A DNA stretch of 64,000 nt from Pseudovibrio denitrificans JCM 12308. Its GTDB lineage: Bacteria > Pseudomonadota > Alphaproteobacteria > Rhizobiales > Stappiaceae. The stretch covers positions 1 through 64,000 of the forward strand of contig NZ_BAZK01000008.1 in assembly GCF_001310815.1 (NCBI RefSeq), written 5' to 3'. The first letter of the stretch is position 1; every line of letters starts with the position of its first letter. The notes under the pieces were generated by a model that saw only the letters and a program-made list of their open reading frames with translations, ran no database searches and was not told the origin of the DNA. The position numbers and the translations under genes are program-made. Positions 1 to 9,607 of the stretch are shown here, one piece after another.

Positions 1-218
1 CGCTGTGTGCCAAGCTGAGCGTTTGCGAAGATGCGCATTTTCACATCGCCGCCGGAAAGCTCTTTCACACGCTTTGCCATGAACTCCAGAGAGATATGTG
101 CCGGATTGTCAGTCGGCAGGTTGTGGCTGACTTTCAAGGTCTTTGCTTCTGCAACAGTAGCGCCCACCATAAGAGCAGATGTAAGCACAGCACCAATTAA
201 ATGAGACTTGCGGAACAT
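1..218 (-). CDS. TRAP transporter substrate-binding protein (DctP-type), N-terminal part
   Basis: Only the first 72 codons are in the window; the gene runs off the left edge. The reading begins MFRKSHLIGAVLTSALMVGA, a typical Sec signal peptide ending near AEA, followed by a mature start of the type KTLKVSHNLPTDNPAHI seen in DctP-family periplasmic receptors of TRAP transporters. The start is ATG at 218-216 with a purine-rich stretch (AGGGAG) upstream. The ligand cannot be told from this fragment. It is divergent from the amino-acid oxidase at 915, and the two share a 700-base gap carrying repeated operator-like motifs, so co-regulation is plausible (inference). Confidence 0.85.
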   Translation of the reverse strand, partial: MFRKSHLIGAVLTSALMVGATVAEAKTLKVSHNLPTDNPAHISLEFMAKRVKELSGGDVKMRIFANAQLGTQ

Positions 219-914
219 TCTTCTAAATTCTCCCTTGAAGTACACAGACAAGAAGCATCTGGTACGGAATTCCCGAATTACGAAATGAGACCGAACTTCC
301 CCTCGGCAACATCTCTTGCTGGTATTTCTGACCAATTTCATTAAAAGGTCAACCAAAATATCAGTTCTAGGTGTTGGCACTGACAATTGGTCGCGCCTCT
401 GACAAACTTGGGATTTTAAATAGAATAAAGATGACGTGGATCACATAAACTACAGCCTTTCTATGCGATCTATGTTGTTTATGTATTTATTGCTAGATAA
501 AAGCTACCCGAAGCACCAACTCGCCCCTATACATCACCTATAACTTCATAAAACTTAGCAATCACTCGTATTATTTGCAGATCAATTACCAAACACTCGG
601 TGCAATCCATCTGGAAATTGCCGACCAATACCCACTTAGATTTCGAGAAATTCTATAAATAGGTCGACCAAATGATATGACCAGTCTGTCTCTCGTTGTG
701 CTGATAGGCAGATAGATTCGGAAATTCAGCGCAGATTCCCTCTCAAAATAATTGGCTGACCAATATTCAAGATAGCCTAACCTCTGGCAGTGCGCAGGCC
801 TTGGCAATTGTATCAGGGACAATATAAGGGTGCGTAAGATCGGTTTTTCCTCGCATCCCCTCACCAAATAGGAGATATATCAGCTTTCTGATTTATCCCT
901 TTGTGAGGCTTTCC
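219..914. promoter_or_regulatory. Divergent intergenic region with repeated TTGGTC/GACCAA operator-like motifs
   Basis: No convincing gene is present. The gap repeats one motif: TGACCAA at 329, GGTCAACC at 347, ATTGGTC at 386, GACCAAT at 623, the palindrome GGTCGACC at 662-669 (with flanking AA), and the palindromic ATTGG-N4-CCAAT at 751-764. The TTGGTC..GACCAA form resembles operators of FCD-type GntR regulators. That assignment is inference, as no GntR gene lies in the window. The motifs lie between the divergent TRAP receptor and oxidase genes and could control both. Confidence 0.5.
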
Positions 915-2015
915 ATGACACAGCATTGCGATTTTCTGGTTATCGGCGGCGGCATTGCCGGCATCAGCGCGGCCTCACAACTGGCTGAGCACGCCAAAAC
1001 CATTGTGCTGGAAATGGAAGAGGTGATTGGTCACCATTCCACCGGGCGCTCTGCCGCAATCTTCATTCGCAACTACGGCAATGCAGTCATCCGCGCGCTC
1101 AACGCTGCCTCTGAACCAACCCTCATGAATCCGCAAGGCATTTGCGACAGCACCGTCCTTTCCTTACGCGGTCTGCTGATGTTGGCAGAAGAGGGCAAGG
1201 AAGATCAACTGGAGACCTTTGAAGAGGACGCCGTTGGTCTGGAAACCCGCAGCGCAGAGCAAGCGTTGGAGATGGTACCAATCCTCGATCCGGATAAAGT
1301 CTCCTCCGCCCTTTATGAGCCCAATGCCTTCGATATCGACGTGGATCGGCTGTTTCAGGGCTACGCCCGCCTGCTCAAATCCCGTGGCGGAGAGATCGTG
1401 CTCTCCGCGCCAGCAACAACAATTGAGCGCGTCAATGATCTCTGGCAGGTCACCACACCCAAGGGCGTGTTTACTGCACCTGTTCTGATCAACGCTGCTG
1501 GCGCGTGGGCAGACAAGATTGCAGAGCTTGCGGGTGTTGCCACTATAGGCCTGACCCCCAAGCGCCGCACCGCAGCCATTCTGCCCCTGCCAGAGGGCGT
1601 AGACAGCAGCAACTGGCCTCTGTTTGAAGGCGCAGCGGAACCGTTTTACGCCAAGCCTGAAGCGGGCAAGCTACTCGTTTCACCCGTCGATGCTGACCCA
1701 GTTGAGCCGCATGACGCCTTCGTGGACGACATGGTGCTCGCAGAAGGGCTTTATCGTTTTGAAAATGCCGTCAACTTCCCCGTCACACGCGTGGAACACA
1801 GTTGGGCCGGCTTACGCAGCTTCGTTGATGACCGCAGCCCCGTCGTCGGCTTTGCACCGGATGCAGACGGCTTCTTCTGGCTCGCCGCTCAAGGCGGCTA
1901 TGGCATCCAGACCAGCCCGGCGCTTTCCCGCCTCACCGCAGACCTCTGCCTCAATCGCCCCCCCGAACTGCCGGAGGAGATCGTGGCAGCTCTTTCACCA
2001 CACCGTTTTACGTAA
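915..2015 (+). CDS. FAD-dependent amino-acid oxidase/dehydrogenase (DAO family, DauA-like)
   Basis: 366 residues. An N-terminal dinucleotide-binding motif (VIGGGIAGISAA) near residues 9-20 is followed by the GHHSTGRSAA segment typical of D-arginine dehydrogenase-like members of the DAO family. A C-terminal FAD-contact segment (AAQGGYGIQTSPA) is also present. Such enzymes oxidise D-amino acids or glycine-type substrates to imino acids. I chose ATG 915, which has GAGG just upstream, over the GTG at 903. The next gene, 17 bases downstream, is a RidA protein that would hydrolyse the reactive imine product, so the pair makes functional sense. The exact substrate is not determinable; a D-amino acid imported by the divergent TRAP system is the best guess. 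Confidence 0.8.
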   Translation: MTQHCDFLVIGGGIAGISAASQLAEHAKTIVLEMEEVIGHHSTGRSAAIFIRNYGNAVIRALNAASEPTLMNPQGICDSTVLSLRGLLMLAEEGKEDQLETFEEDAVGLETRSAEQALEMVPILDPDKVSSALYEPNAFDIDVDRLFQGYARLLKSRGGEIVLSAPATTIERVNDLWQVTTPKGVFTAPVLINAAGAWADKIAELAGVATIGLTPKRRTAAILPLPEGVDSSNWPLFEGAAEPFYAKPEAGKLLVSPVDADPVEPHDAFVDDMVLAEGLYRFENAVNFPVTRVEHSWAGLRSFVDDRSPVVGFAPDADGFFWLAAQGGYGIQTSPALSRLTADLCLNRPPELPEEIVAALSPHRFT

Positions 2016-2032
2016 AAGCATAGGACTACCCC

Positions 2033-2386
2033 ATGTCTGACATCACCCGTCTGAACAAAGGCCCACGCATGAGCCAGGCCGTCATTTACAACGGCATCGT
2101 GCATCTTTCCGGTCAGGTCGACACCAACGGCAAAACCGCCGCCGACCAGACCCGCGCCATTCTGGCGAACATCGAAACCCTGCTGGAAGAAGCCGGTTCC
2201 AACAAATCCCGCATCCTGCAAGCCACCATCTGGCTAAACGATGTTGCTGACTTTGACGAGATGAACTCCGTCTGGGACGCATGGGTTGACCCACAAAACC
2301 CACCAGCCCGCGCCTGCGGCGAATGCAAACTCGCCCTAGACAGCCTCAAAGTAGAAATCCTCATCACAGCAGCAATAGCTGCCTGA
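2033..2386 (+). CDS. RidA family enamine/imine deaminase
   Basis: 117 residues, the normal RidA/YjgF/UK114 length. Visible family features are the N-terminal VIYNGIVHLSGQV strand, the TRAILANIETLLEEAG helix, the DMNSVWDAW-like segment (DFDEMNSVWDAW) and the PPARACGECKLA region carrying the conserved Arg near residue 93. RidA proteins hydrolyse 2-imino/enamino acids, protecting PLP enzymes. The gene follows the FAD oxidase by 17 bases and is probably its partner in an operon. It is closely similar in layout to the second RidA at 23247, which also follows an amino-acid dehydrogenase. Confidence 0.88.
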   Translation: MSDITRLNKGPRMSQAVIYNGIVHLSGQVDTNGKTAADQTRAILANIETLLEEAGSNKSRILQATIWLNDVADFDEMNSVWDAWVDPQNPPARACGECKLALDSLKVEILITAAIAA

Positions 2387-2402
2387 TTGGTGGAACGCTG
2401 AT

Positions 2403-2435
2403 CTCAGAGAGAGGGACTTGGTCTTTCTCTCTGAG
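2403..2435. terminator. Stem-loop between convergent genes
   Basis: A perfect 10-base inverted repeat (CTCAGAGAGA at 2403-2412 and TCTCTCTGAG at 2426-2435) sits between the RidA gene and the oppositely oriented small membrane protein. There is no long T-run on either side, so it is at best a weak terminator or RNA 3'-end stabiliser. Confidence 0.45.
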
Positions 2436-2438
2436 GGT

Positions 2439-2735
2439 TCATAAACGGCCATCCGAGTAAAGCTCCAGAAGTGCGAGGAGGGTGGCGTAGAGCCAGATTG
2501 TGACAGGCAAGCCGAGGGCGTAGAGGATGCTTGTTGTGAGAAGTCTGGCAGATGCCTGCCTGAACGCGGTATCCTGATTGCGCCAGAAAGCAGGCGTTAG
2601 AACAGCGAGCTTATGGCTCTTTCCGAAAGAGTGCTTTCGCAGCAGGTCATATTCTGGCTTCTGAGTAATCTTGTAAAAGGTGAAGAGGCTGCCGATGCAG
2701 ATCAGGAAGATGCCAATATAGAGCGCGGCGTCCAT
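2439..2735 (-). CDS. Small membrane protein of unknown function
   Basis: 98 residues. Two hydrophobic segments are visible: residues about 4-22 (ALYIGIFLICIGSLFTFY) and about 68-90 (TSILYALGLPVTIWLYATL). They are separated by a basic, polar loop containing KHSFGKSHK and the WRNQDTAFRQASARL stretch. This suggests an inner-membrane protein with both ends outside or both inside. An AGGGAG ribosome-binding sequence lies about 13 bases before the ATG. I do not recognise a family, and the neighbours give no functional clue. Confidence 0.55.
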   Translation of the reverse strand: MDAALYIGIFLICIGSLFTFYKITQKPEYDLLRKHSFGKSHKLAVLTPAFWRNQDTAFRQASARLLTTSILYALGLPVTIWLYATLLALLELYSDGRL

Positions 2736-2863
2736 TTCTTGGTTTTCTCCCTGCAGCCAGTTATCTCTGAGAGCCTATTCATCGATCACATTCCGTTCAA
2801 ACAGAATGCCACATGCTTGGAGGAGGGGGATAAGTTCTTTCTCTCTGCGGGGGAAGGAAGCGA

Positions 2864-3172
2864 TTAGGTAACTTCCGCCAAAATCTCCAAATCCTGTTGA
2901 ACTCTGCGAACTGTGCGAGTTGCCCTACTTGTAGTATCTTGTTGCATCCCCATGCCCATATAGTCTCGTTCGATATCGATCAGATAACTGATGACTTCGT
3001 TTTCAGAAGCGCCTTGACGCAACCGAGCTACAGCTTGCATCAGATAGGTGTCATATTCGTCAGCGAACGACTGTTGATCCCATTGCTCATCTGAATCTAA
3101 CAACCCAATCGGATCCCACTCTGCCCACCCAATGTCACGCAGTTTAGATAAGCTGATCTGTGTTCGTTTCAT
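2864..3172 (-). CDS. Conserved-looking hypothetical small protein
   Basis: 102 residues, soluble, no signal peptide. The sequence has an aromatic N-terminal half (DIGWAEWDPIGLL, then FADEYDTYLMQAV) and a helical second half with a YLIDIERDYMGMG segment, ending in an arginine-rich tail. I have an impression of small alphaproteobacterial proteins with the W-DPIGLL and FADEYDTYL segments, but no functional family comes to mind. It is separately transcribed on the minus strand between another small unknown and a long gap. Confidence 0.5.
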   Translation of the reverse strand: MKRTQISLSKLRDIGWAEWDPIGLLDSDEQWDQQSFADEYDTYLMQAVARLRQGASENEVISYLIDIERDYMGMGMQQDTTSRATRTVRRVQQDLEILAEVT

Positions 3173-4078
3173 TTTTAGACCTGAAGTAATCTCGGTTTCT
3201 TATAGTACTGTCTCTTTGACCCCAGCATAGCGCTTCTCGCTTAGTGCGATCTAGCTAGGCGGCATATTTAGCTGGTGAATTTGTGCGATATTGGCGCGAA
3301 GCAACCATCAGCAAAGCGCAGCCTATCAAGGTACGGTGGTGAAAACCTACCGTGGTGGAGCGGTACGCCACCTTCCTAAAGGTCTTATTTTCAGCCAGAT
3401 TTCACATTGCAACGCATAAAAACGCAAAATTTTGCATAGTAACGCACAGAATAACGCAGGTGCGCATGTGCTGCTTCGTGATCTACACACAGGGTTGCTT
3501 CTATGTCAGGTTGTCGCATCCGCCGAAGTGATAAACTGGTATATCTAACTTCTACTAGAGACCAAGATATAAATATATTTCAGTTAAACTGCCACTTTGG
3601 GCACAGTTTTCCTCTTCCCACCTTAAGAGCAAATGCAAGTATAAACCGCAATAAACTGCCGAAAACGAGGTTTATACTCACCGTCGCTCTTATATATGTG
3701 AACTATATTGAGATTCATTCAATTTCACTTATCCACCTCGTTCTTTAGTTTGATCTCAAACACTTGGGTAAAGGTTTCATTCTGGCGTTCAGATAGTGCT
3801 TTACCCTACTGGGATTTGAACGGGGTCCATTTTAAAGATGAAGGGATTCCGAAGTTTTTAGGAGAGACTTGCAGTTTACGCCAAGGAGCTTAACCTGCCT
3901 TGCGAACGAGATTGCTCAAAGAGATTCCTTTGGTCAGTTCGATAAAGTTTAGGGCCTTTGGTGCATTGCACAAAAACGGAACCAGCCACTACGCTGGGAA
4001 AGAGAACAAAAACGATTGGAACAGTTGGTAACGAGCGATTTCTGCTGGAAACCTATTTAACAGGCAAGAGGTTAGAAC
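3173..4078. other. 906-base intergenic region, no gene recognised
   Basis: Short open frames here (for example 3503-3748) show no family features and no good ribosome-binding site, so I leave them out. The left part has a G+C-rich hairpin-forming stretch around 3330-3382. At 3411, 3421, 3441 and 3453 the hexamer AACGCA is repeated four times. The rest is A+T-rich and presumably contains the pntAB promoter. Confidence 0.4.
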
Positions 4079-5653
4079 ATGATCATAGGGGCTGCCAAGG
4101 AAGTCCTTGACGGAGAACGTCGGGTCGCGTTGACGCCGGACAGCGCCCGACAGCTGCAAAAGCTGGGATACGAGTGCGCTATTGAATCCGGTGCAGGTGA
4201 AGCTGCAAACTTCTCAGACAAAGATTACACAGAGGCTGACGTAAAGGTTGTTGCAGACGCAAAAACGCTCTGGGAAACCTCTGATATTGTTATCAAAGTC
4301 CGTCCGCCCGAAACTTCTGAACTGGAACTGACGCACGAAGGACAAACCGTCATCAGCTTCTTCTGGCCAGCCCAGAATGGTGAGCTCCTTCAACAGTTTG
4401 CCGATAAGAAGGTGAATGTGCTGGCGATGGATATGGTGCCGCGTATTTCTCGCGCCCAGAAGATGGATGCCCTGTCATCCATGGCCAACATTGCCGGTTA
4501 TCGCGCTGTTATTGAAGCGGGTAACAACTTCGGTCGCTTCTTCACCGGTCAGATCACCGCTGCCGGTAAAGTGCCACCAGCCAAAGTGCTCGTCATCGGT
4601 GCTGGCGTTGCTGGCCTTGCCGCAATCGGCGCTTCCACATCTCTGGGCGCAATCACTCTGGCCTTCGACGTTCGCCCGGAAGTGGCTGAGCAGGTCGAGT
4701 CCATGGGCGCTGAGTTCGTTTATCTGGACTTTGAGGAAGAGCAGCAGGACGGCGCCGCCACAGGCGGCTATGCTTCTGTTTCTTCACCAGAATTCCGTGA
4801 AGCACAGCTGGCGAAGTTCCGCGAGTTGGCACCGGAAGTCGACATCGTCATCACCACCGCGCTGATCCCAGGCCGCGATGCGCCTGAGCTCTGGACCGAG
4901 GACATGGTCCAGTCCATGAAGCCGGGTTCCGTGATCGTCGACCTTGCTGCTGAAAAAGGCGGCAATTGCAAACTAACCAAGATGGACGAGAAGATTGTCA
5001 CCGAAAACGGTATCACCGTCATCGGTTACACTGACTTCCCATCCCGCATGGCAACGCAGTCGTCTACGCTTTACGCAACCAACATCCGTCACATGATGAC
5101 TGACCTGACCCCTGAGAAGGACGGTCAGATCAATATCGACATGGAAGACGATGTGATCCGCGGTGCAACGGCAACCAAGGACGGGGAAATCACCTTCCCA
5201 CCGCCAAAGCCGAAAATCGCTGCGATTGCTGCCCAAAAGCCGAAGGAAAAAGCACCAGAGATGACACCGGAAGAACGCCGTGCAGCTGAAGTTGCGGCCT
5301 TCAAAGACCAGACCAAGAAGCAGGTTGCTCTGCTTGCTGGTGGCGGTGCACTGCTGCTGCTCGTTGGCCTTGTTGCGCCTGCTAGCTTCATGCAGCACTT
5401 CATCGTGTTTGTTCTGGCTTGCTTCGTTGGCTTCCAGGTTATCTGGGGCGTTGCGCACTCGCTGCATACTCCGCTGATGGCTGTCACCAACGCAATTTCT
5501 TCCATCGTTATCTTGGGTGCACTGTTGCAAATCGGGTCTGGCAGCTGGCTTGTCATTCTCCTTGCTGCTGTTTCAGTCTTCATGGCTGGTATCAACATCT
5601 TCGGTGGCTTCCTCGTAACCCGGCGCATGCTCGCCATGTTCCAGAAGTCTTAA
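4079..5653 (+). CDS. pntA: NAD(P) transhydrogenase subunit alpha (PntA)
   Basis: 524 residues, about the length of the E. coli single-chain alpha subunit. The protein couples hydride transfer from NADH to NADP+ with proton entry across the inner membrane. The N-terminal part (about 1-380) is the alanine-dehydrogenase-like NAD(H)-binding domain I, with the nucleotide-binding motif [13 protein letters not shown] near 170 and RVALTPD near residue 15. A charged linker rich in K, P and E (about 375-405) leads to four hydrophobic segments from about 415 to 515, part of the membrane domain II. ATG 4079 is preceded by an AGAGG-type site. pntB follows after 13 bases, so both subunits are co-transcribed. 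Confidence 0.96.
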   Translation: MIIGAAKEVLDGERRVALTPDSARQLQKLGYECAIESGAGEAANFSDKDYTEADVKVVADAKTLWETSDIVIKVRPPETSELELTHEGQTVISFFWPAQNGELLQQFADKKVNVLAMDMVPRISRAQKMDALSSMANIAGYRAVIEAGNNFGRFFTGQITAAGKVPPAKVLVIGAGVAGLAAIGASTSLGAITLAFDVRPEVAEQVESMGAEFVYLDFEEEQQDGAATGGYASVSSPEFREAQLAKFRELAPEVDIVITTALIPGRDAPELWTEDMVQSMKPGSVIVDLAAEKGGNCKLTKMDEKIVTENGITVIGYTDFPSRMATQSSTLYATNIRHMMTDLTPEKDGQINIDMEDDVIRGATATKDGEITFPPPKPKIAAIAAQKPKEKAPEMTPEERRAAEVAAFKDQTKKQVALLAGGGALLLLVGLVAPASFMQHFIVFVLACFVGFQVIWGVAHSLHTPLMAVTNAISSIVILGALLQIGSGSWLVILLAAVSVFMAGINIFGGFLVTRRMLAMFQKS

Positions 5654-5666
5654 GGGGGCCGGTACT

Positions 5667-7100
5667 ATGGAATTTGGTTTCACTACCGCCGCTTATGTTG
5701 TTGCGGCTGTTCTCTTCATTCTGTCTCTGGGCGGCCTTTCCGGCCAGGAAAGCGCGAAACGTGCTGTATGGTACGGTATCGCGGGTATGGCACTGGCAGT
5801 TGTTGCCACGCTCATCGGTCCGGGTTCCGGCCTCTGGCTGCTCTCCGTCATCCTGATCGCTGCTGGTGGCGTGATTGGTTACTACGTGGCACAGCGCGTA
5901 CAGATGACCGAAATGCCTCAGTTGGTTGCGGCTATGCACTCGCTGGTTGGTCTGGCTGCTGTGTTCGTTGGCTTTAACGCTGATATCGAGCTTGGCCGTG
6001 TTCTGGCAATGGACGATACTGCACGTAAGGCTCTGGAAGGTTTTGCTGCGGTGCTGGCGAAAAAGACCAGCGTCGAAGTTTCCATTCTTCGCGTAGAAGT
6101 CTTCCTCGGCGTGTTCATCGGTGCGGTTACCTTCACCGGTTCTGTCGTTGCATTCGGCAAACTGGCAGGTAAGCTTAACTCCAAGGCGATTAAACTGCCA
6201 GGCGGCCATGCGCTCAACGCAGGTGCTGCGATTGCTTCCATTATTCTGGGCATCATGTACTTCAACGACGCAGGTATCTGGACTCTGATCCTGATGACCC
6301 TGCTGGCATTCTTCATCGGTTACCATCTGATCATGGGTATCGGTGGTGCAGATATGCCTGTTGTTGTGTCCATGCTGAACTCCTACTCAGGCTGGGCAGC
6401 TGCAGCGATTGGTTTCTCTCTCGGCAACGACCTTCTCATCGTTGTGGGTGCGCTCGTTGGTTCTTCTGGTGCAATTCTCTCTTACATCATGTGTAAGGCG
6501 ATGAACCGCCACTTCGTCTCCGTTATTTTGGGCGGCTTTGGTAACACCTCTGGCCCTGCTCAGGAAATCGAAGGCGAGATGGTTCCAACCGATACCGACT
6601 TCGTTGCAGAAACGCTTTCTGAAGCTGACAGCATCGTTATCGTACCGGGTTACGGCATGGCTGTTGCTCAGGCACAGCAGTCCGTTTCAGAGCTAACCAA
6701 GCGTCTGCGTGACAAAGGCAAGAACGTCCGCTTTGCAATCCACCCGGTTGCAGGCCGTCTGCCAGGTCACATGAACGTTCTGCTGGCTGAAGCGAAAGTG
6801 CCTTATGATATCGTTCTGGAAATGGACGAGATCAACGATGACTTCCCGGATACAGATGTTGTGATCATCATCGGTGCAAACGACATCGTGAACCCGGCTG
6901 CTCAGGAAGATCCAAACTCCCCAATCGCTGGCATGCCAGTTCTGGAAGTCTGGAAAGCCAAGCACGTGTTCATCTCCAAACGTGGTCAGGGCACCGGTTA
7001 CTCCGGCATCGAGAACCCACTGTTCTACAAGGAAAACTCCCGCATGTACTACGGCGATGCGAAGTCTTCCATGGACGCCCTGCTCGGCAAAATCAGCTAA
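5667..7100 (+). CDS. pntB: NAD(P) transhydrogenase subunit beta (PntB)
   Basis: 477 residues. The first 280 or so form multiple membrane helices of domain II (for example [19 protein letters not shown] and [19 protein letters not shown]). The C-terminal NADP(H)-binding domain III carries [49 protein letters not shown] and the closing [16 protein letters not shown] segment, all hallmarks of PntB. It completes the proton-pumping transhydrogenase with PntA and is a main NADPH source. An intrinsic terminator follows directly. Confidence 0.96.
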   Translation: MEFGFTTAAYVVAAVLFILSLGGLSGQESAKRAVWYGIAGMALAVVATLIGPGSGLWLLSVILIAAGGVIGYYVAQRVQMTEMPQLVAAMHSLVGLAAVFVGFNADIELGRVLAMDDTARKALEGFAAVLAKKTSVEVSILRVEVFLGVFIGAVTFTGSVVAFGKLAGKLNSKAIKLPGGHALNAGAAIASIILGIMYFNDAGIWTLILMTLLAFFIGYHLIMGIGGADMPVVVSMLNSYSGWAAAAIGFSLGNDLLIVVGALVGSSGAILSYIMCKAMNRHFVSVILGGFGNTSGPAQEIEGEMVPTDTDFVAETLSEADSIVIVPGYGMAVAQAQQSVSELTKRLRDKGKNVRFAIHPVAGRLPGHMNVLLAEAKVPYDIVLEMDEINDDFPDTDVVIIIGANDIVNPAAQEDPNSPIAGMPVLEVWKAKHVFISKRGQGTGYSGIENPLFYKENSRMYYGDAKSSMDALLGKIS

Positions 7101-7128
7101 GCTGAACCAGAGCTGAAATAAAAAAAAA

Positions 7129-7163
7129 CCGGAGTGTGTTGAACACTCCGGGGTTTTTCTTTT
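7129..7163 (+). terminator. Intrinsic terminator of pntAB
   Basis: Nine-base-pair perfect stem (CCGGAGTGT at 7129-7137 with ACACTCCGG at 7143-7151), loop GTTGA, followed by a T-rich tract to 7163. An A-run precedes the stem, so it may also act on transcripts arriving from the convergent minus-strand gene. Confidence 0.9.
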
Positions 7164-7182
7164 AGCAAAAGAGAGACGAATT

Positions 7183-7575
7183 CTATTTCACTTGCATCTT
7201 ATAGTTATCGTGAAGATAGCGCAGCGTGCTCCGGTTTGCATACTTCGGCATAGAGTACTTCGTCGAGAACTCATCCGGACCGCGATAACCTCTCTTTGGC
7301 GTATAGATAATATCTACGCCTTTGAACTTTTTGCCTTTGCACTTGCCTTTTTCAGGTACCCAAACGCTTCGAACAATTTTTACGGAGCCGTGCTTCGGTT
7401 CTTTTTTGAGTTTAACCTGAGCAATCGGGCCTGAACTGCACAATTGACTATTGTAATAAAAGTGCCTGTTCACAATCGTAGATCTGTTTGCACGAACATC
7501 ACCAGAGTGGTCTTCAGCCATCGCAACGCTGGTTCCGGCAAGCAAAAAAGCAATTCCAGCAATTTGCCTAATCAT
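7183..7575 (-). CDS. Small secreted protein of unknown function
   Basis: 130 residues with a clear signal peptide (MIRQIAGIAFLLAGTSVAMA, cleavage near 20). The mature part is basic and contains KKEPKHGSVKIV and DIIYTPKRGYRGPDEF. The pattern 'K-x-G-x-V ... Y-T-P-x-x-G-Y-x-G-x-D-x-F' resembles the bacterial Ig-like/cadherin-type fold repeats in which a beta-strand ends with YTP..GF.G.D.F. Two cysteines may be disulfide-bonded in the periplasm. A GGGGGA site lies before the ATG. Function unknown; a periplasmic single-domain beta protein is the most I would infer. Confidence 0.65.
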   Translation of the reverse strand: MIRQIAGIAFLLAGTSVAMAEDHSGDVRANRSTIVNRHFYYNSQLCSSGPIAQVKLKKEPKHGSVKIVRSVWVPEKGKCKGKKFKGVDIIYTPKRGYRGPDEFSTKYSMPKYANRSTLRYLHDNYKMQVK

Positions 7576-7747
7576 TTCAATCCCCCAACAACATCATTTA
7601 GTTGCTTAATCTCATTTGCTCTCCGCAGAGCAATAAAGAGCCAATGCCCGCAGTTTTAGTCAAGCACAACCGTATGGGGTAGATATACGCATGTATATGA
7701 TATCGATCAGGAACGCGTAGTTCTGGTGCAACGCGTTCCTGTATCTC

Positions 7748-8641
7748 TTACTGACAGCCTAGCTTCTCAAGCAATTCCGGACTCGCGTCAGCTGTGGAGT
7801 CACCGCCGAGCTTACCCTCATAACCGCAGAGGCGGACTTTGGCGGTTTCGTCGATCATGTCGGGTTGATCGGTGAACGCGACCATGCCGGAGCCTAGGAG
7901 GGTGTAGAGGCCCTTTGAGGTTGGTGGAGACAGGTAGCCTTCTGCCTGAACCAAGCCGACCTTACCGTCAAAGATACCGGTTTCGAGCGAAGTAGCCCTG
8001 ATGCTGCCGGCTTCAGGAATGCCGGTCACCCGAATAACATCACCAGATTCCACGTGCTGCGGAATGATGCCCGCGATCAGGGTGTTCCCGATCTGAGGTA
8101 CATTGCTGGCGCCGACAGAAAGGTTGCTGCCGATGATCACTGCGGACTGGCGTGGTGGAACCACTTCAACCCGTGTTGCGACCACATCTTCGTCCTGCCA
8201 GAGACCACTGATCGCGACCCAGTCGCCTTGCTTCACAGTGGTCGCAATGGACAGCGGAACATGGACAGCTGTTCCCATAATTTCAAAGGTTCTGCCGGTC
8301 TCATCTGAGCTGATTTCTGAGACTGGACCAATGATTGGCAGAATACGGCGGATGCTTTGGGCTTCCCAGTTTGCACCTGTCAGATCAGCCACAACGGCGA
8401 CCGTATCACCCGGCACCAACTGTGCGGCGGTGAGTGGGCCAAGTTCGTTTTTCACCGGCAGATCATCCGGGAAGGTGATCCGCTGCTCGTTGACGATAAT
8501 ACTGCCAAGGCGTGTGATCGTACCGACAATGCCGGTCCCCAAAATACCGCCTTCACGCTCCTCTTCTGCATGTCCTGCAGCTGGAGCGATTAGAAAACTG
8601 GACGCAATCAGAGCGGAAAGTGTGTGCCTCCAAACCATCAT
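7748..8641 (-). CDS. DUF5666-domain secreted protein
   Basis: 297 residues. A signal peptide (about 1-25, ending AGHA) precedes repeated OB-like beta modules typical of DUF5666: GTGIVGTITRLGSIIVNEQRI near 37, LVPGDTVAVVADL near 77, and later modules with GDWVAISGLW and GDVIRVTGIPE. The start overlaps the stop of the upstream DUF6502 gene by four bases (ATGA), implying translational coupling. DUF5666 and DUF6502 genes often occur together, as I recall. The biochemical role is unknown, and an exported, possibly envelope-associated protein is inferred. Confidence 0.75.
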   Translation of the reverse strand: MMVWRHTLSALIASSFLIAPAAGHAEEEREGGILGTGIVGTITRLGSIIVNEQRITFPDDLPVKNELGPLTAAQLVPGDTVAVVADLTGANWEAQSIRRILPIIGPVSEISSDETGRTFEIMGTAVHVPLSIATTVKQGDWVAISGLWQDEDVVATRVEVVPPRQSAVIIGSNLSVGASNVPQIGNTLIAGIIPQHVESGDVIRVTGIPEAGSIRATSLETGIFDGKVGLVQAEGYLSPPTSKGLYTLLGSGMVAFTDQPDMIDETAKVRLCGYEGKLGGDSTADASPELLEKLGCQ

Positions 8642-9455
8642 GCAGCCGCCTCATCAGAGGACGGCTTTTTTGGAAGGACGTAGGCCCCAAAGGCAAAACG
8701 GCCATTTGCGGTCTGTTCCGCATCATTCATCTGCATCTCCCTCGCCAGAGCGTTGACTTCTTCCAAAAGCATCTGGGCTTTCTCTTGCGTCAGCCTGTTC
8801 AGCGTCTCCACTGACTCATCAGATAAATGTGAGTAGCGCAGGATTCGATCAAAATTGAGGGAGGTTCCTTCAGGAGCAATTAAGTTGTGGGTAGCCGCTG
8901 TCAGGTGGGTGGAAAGCGTCGCCTGATAGGCCGCGACCTGTTCTGCACTTCCAGCAGCCGGAAGTAAGGCGTGAGTCAATAAACGATAAAATCCGTCATC
9001 TACTTCCGTAACGACACCTTGCTCAATAAGCGCTTCCAGAACGGTTCCCGGCGCCATATCTGCACGCGTCAAACGCACCAGTTCATCAAAGCCCGGTTCC
9101 TTTTCGCTCCCGTGCCGAGGCAGGTCGCGCGGCGTGCCTTCGCTGCTTTGAAACTCGGGCGCTGTGGCCCAGTAGCTGATGGCGAGCGCTGAGGCATTGA
9201 CGGATTTCTTAAGAGATCCGCCGTTTTCGTCGGTTCGTAACCGCTTGACATCCTTACGATGAATTCCGGTCTTCAGGCTGACCCGGCTGTCTGTCGTTTT
9301 GCCTGGGGTTTCCTCCAGTGCGGCTTGCAGCAGGGCGCGTTTCAAGGCCTCGGTCGCTGGCCCGATTGTGACGCCACGCGCCACCATGCTTTCGCCAGCG
9401 GGGCAAGAAGCGCTGTGAGGGCAGTCTCAAAAGGGTCTGTTTGCTCGGGACTCAT
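8638..9455 (-). CDS. DUF6502 family protein (one-base frameshift near the N-terminus)
   Basis: The long frame (8638-9387, 249 codons) carries the family-like core: ALKRALLQAALEE, then SRVSLKTGIHRKDVKRLR, which reads like a helix-turn-helix, then a C-terminal helical region ending PKKPSSDEAAA. The true start appears to be ATG at 9455-9453, with AGGAAA upstream, giving MSPEQTDPFETALTALLAPLAK. That joins MVARGVTIGPATEAL only if one base is missing between about 9388 and 9396. With the repair, the product is about 272 residues. The possible DNA-binding N-terminal half suggests a regulator, but the function is unproven. It is translationally coupled to the DUF5666 gene and divergent from the adenylation operon. 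Confidence 0.7.
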
Positions 9456-9540
9456 TTCCGTTTCCTGTGCTGTCCAGTTCTCTAATCATTACACCAAAAT
9501 TTTTCATCCTACGAATTCGTTACTGCCAGTTGAACACTTG

Positions 9541-9568
9541 TTATACTCAAATGGGAATTTTTCCCATT
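9541..9568. promoter_or_regulatory. TATACT box and perfect palindrome upstream of the adenylation operon
   Basis: A -10-like TATACT at 9542-9547 is immediately followed by AATGGGAA-TTT-TTCCCATT (9550-9568), a perfect 8+3+8 inverted repeat. This lies about 40 bases before the adenylation gene start, where an operator overlapping a transcription start would be expected. No convincing -35 box was seen. The binding protein is unknown; the divergent DUF6502 protein is one candidate (inference). Confidence 0.5.
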
Positions 9569-9607
9569 ATCTAGAATGAGTGTTTATCACCATAAGAGGG
9601 ACTCGCC

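Noticed and set aside
586..867. 93-codon minus-strand frame in the first intergenic region
   Set aside because: No ribosome-binding site or family features, and it lies across repeated operator motifs.
3411..3458. CRISPR-like repeat array
   Set aside because: Repeats are only six bases with uneven 4-14 base spacers, and no cas genes are present.
3805..3835. tRNA-like fragment (GGGATTTGAAC, resembling a reversed T-arm)
   Set aside because: No matching acceptor, D or anticodon arms could be found around it.
3503..3893. Two short plus-strand frames before pntA
   Set aside because: No ribosome-binding site, unusual composition and no homologous feel.
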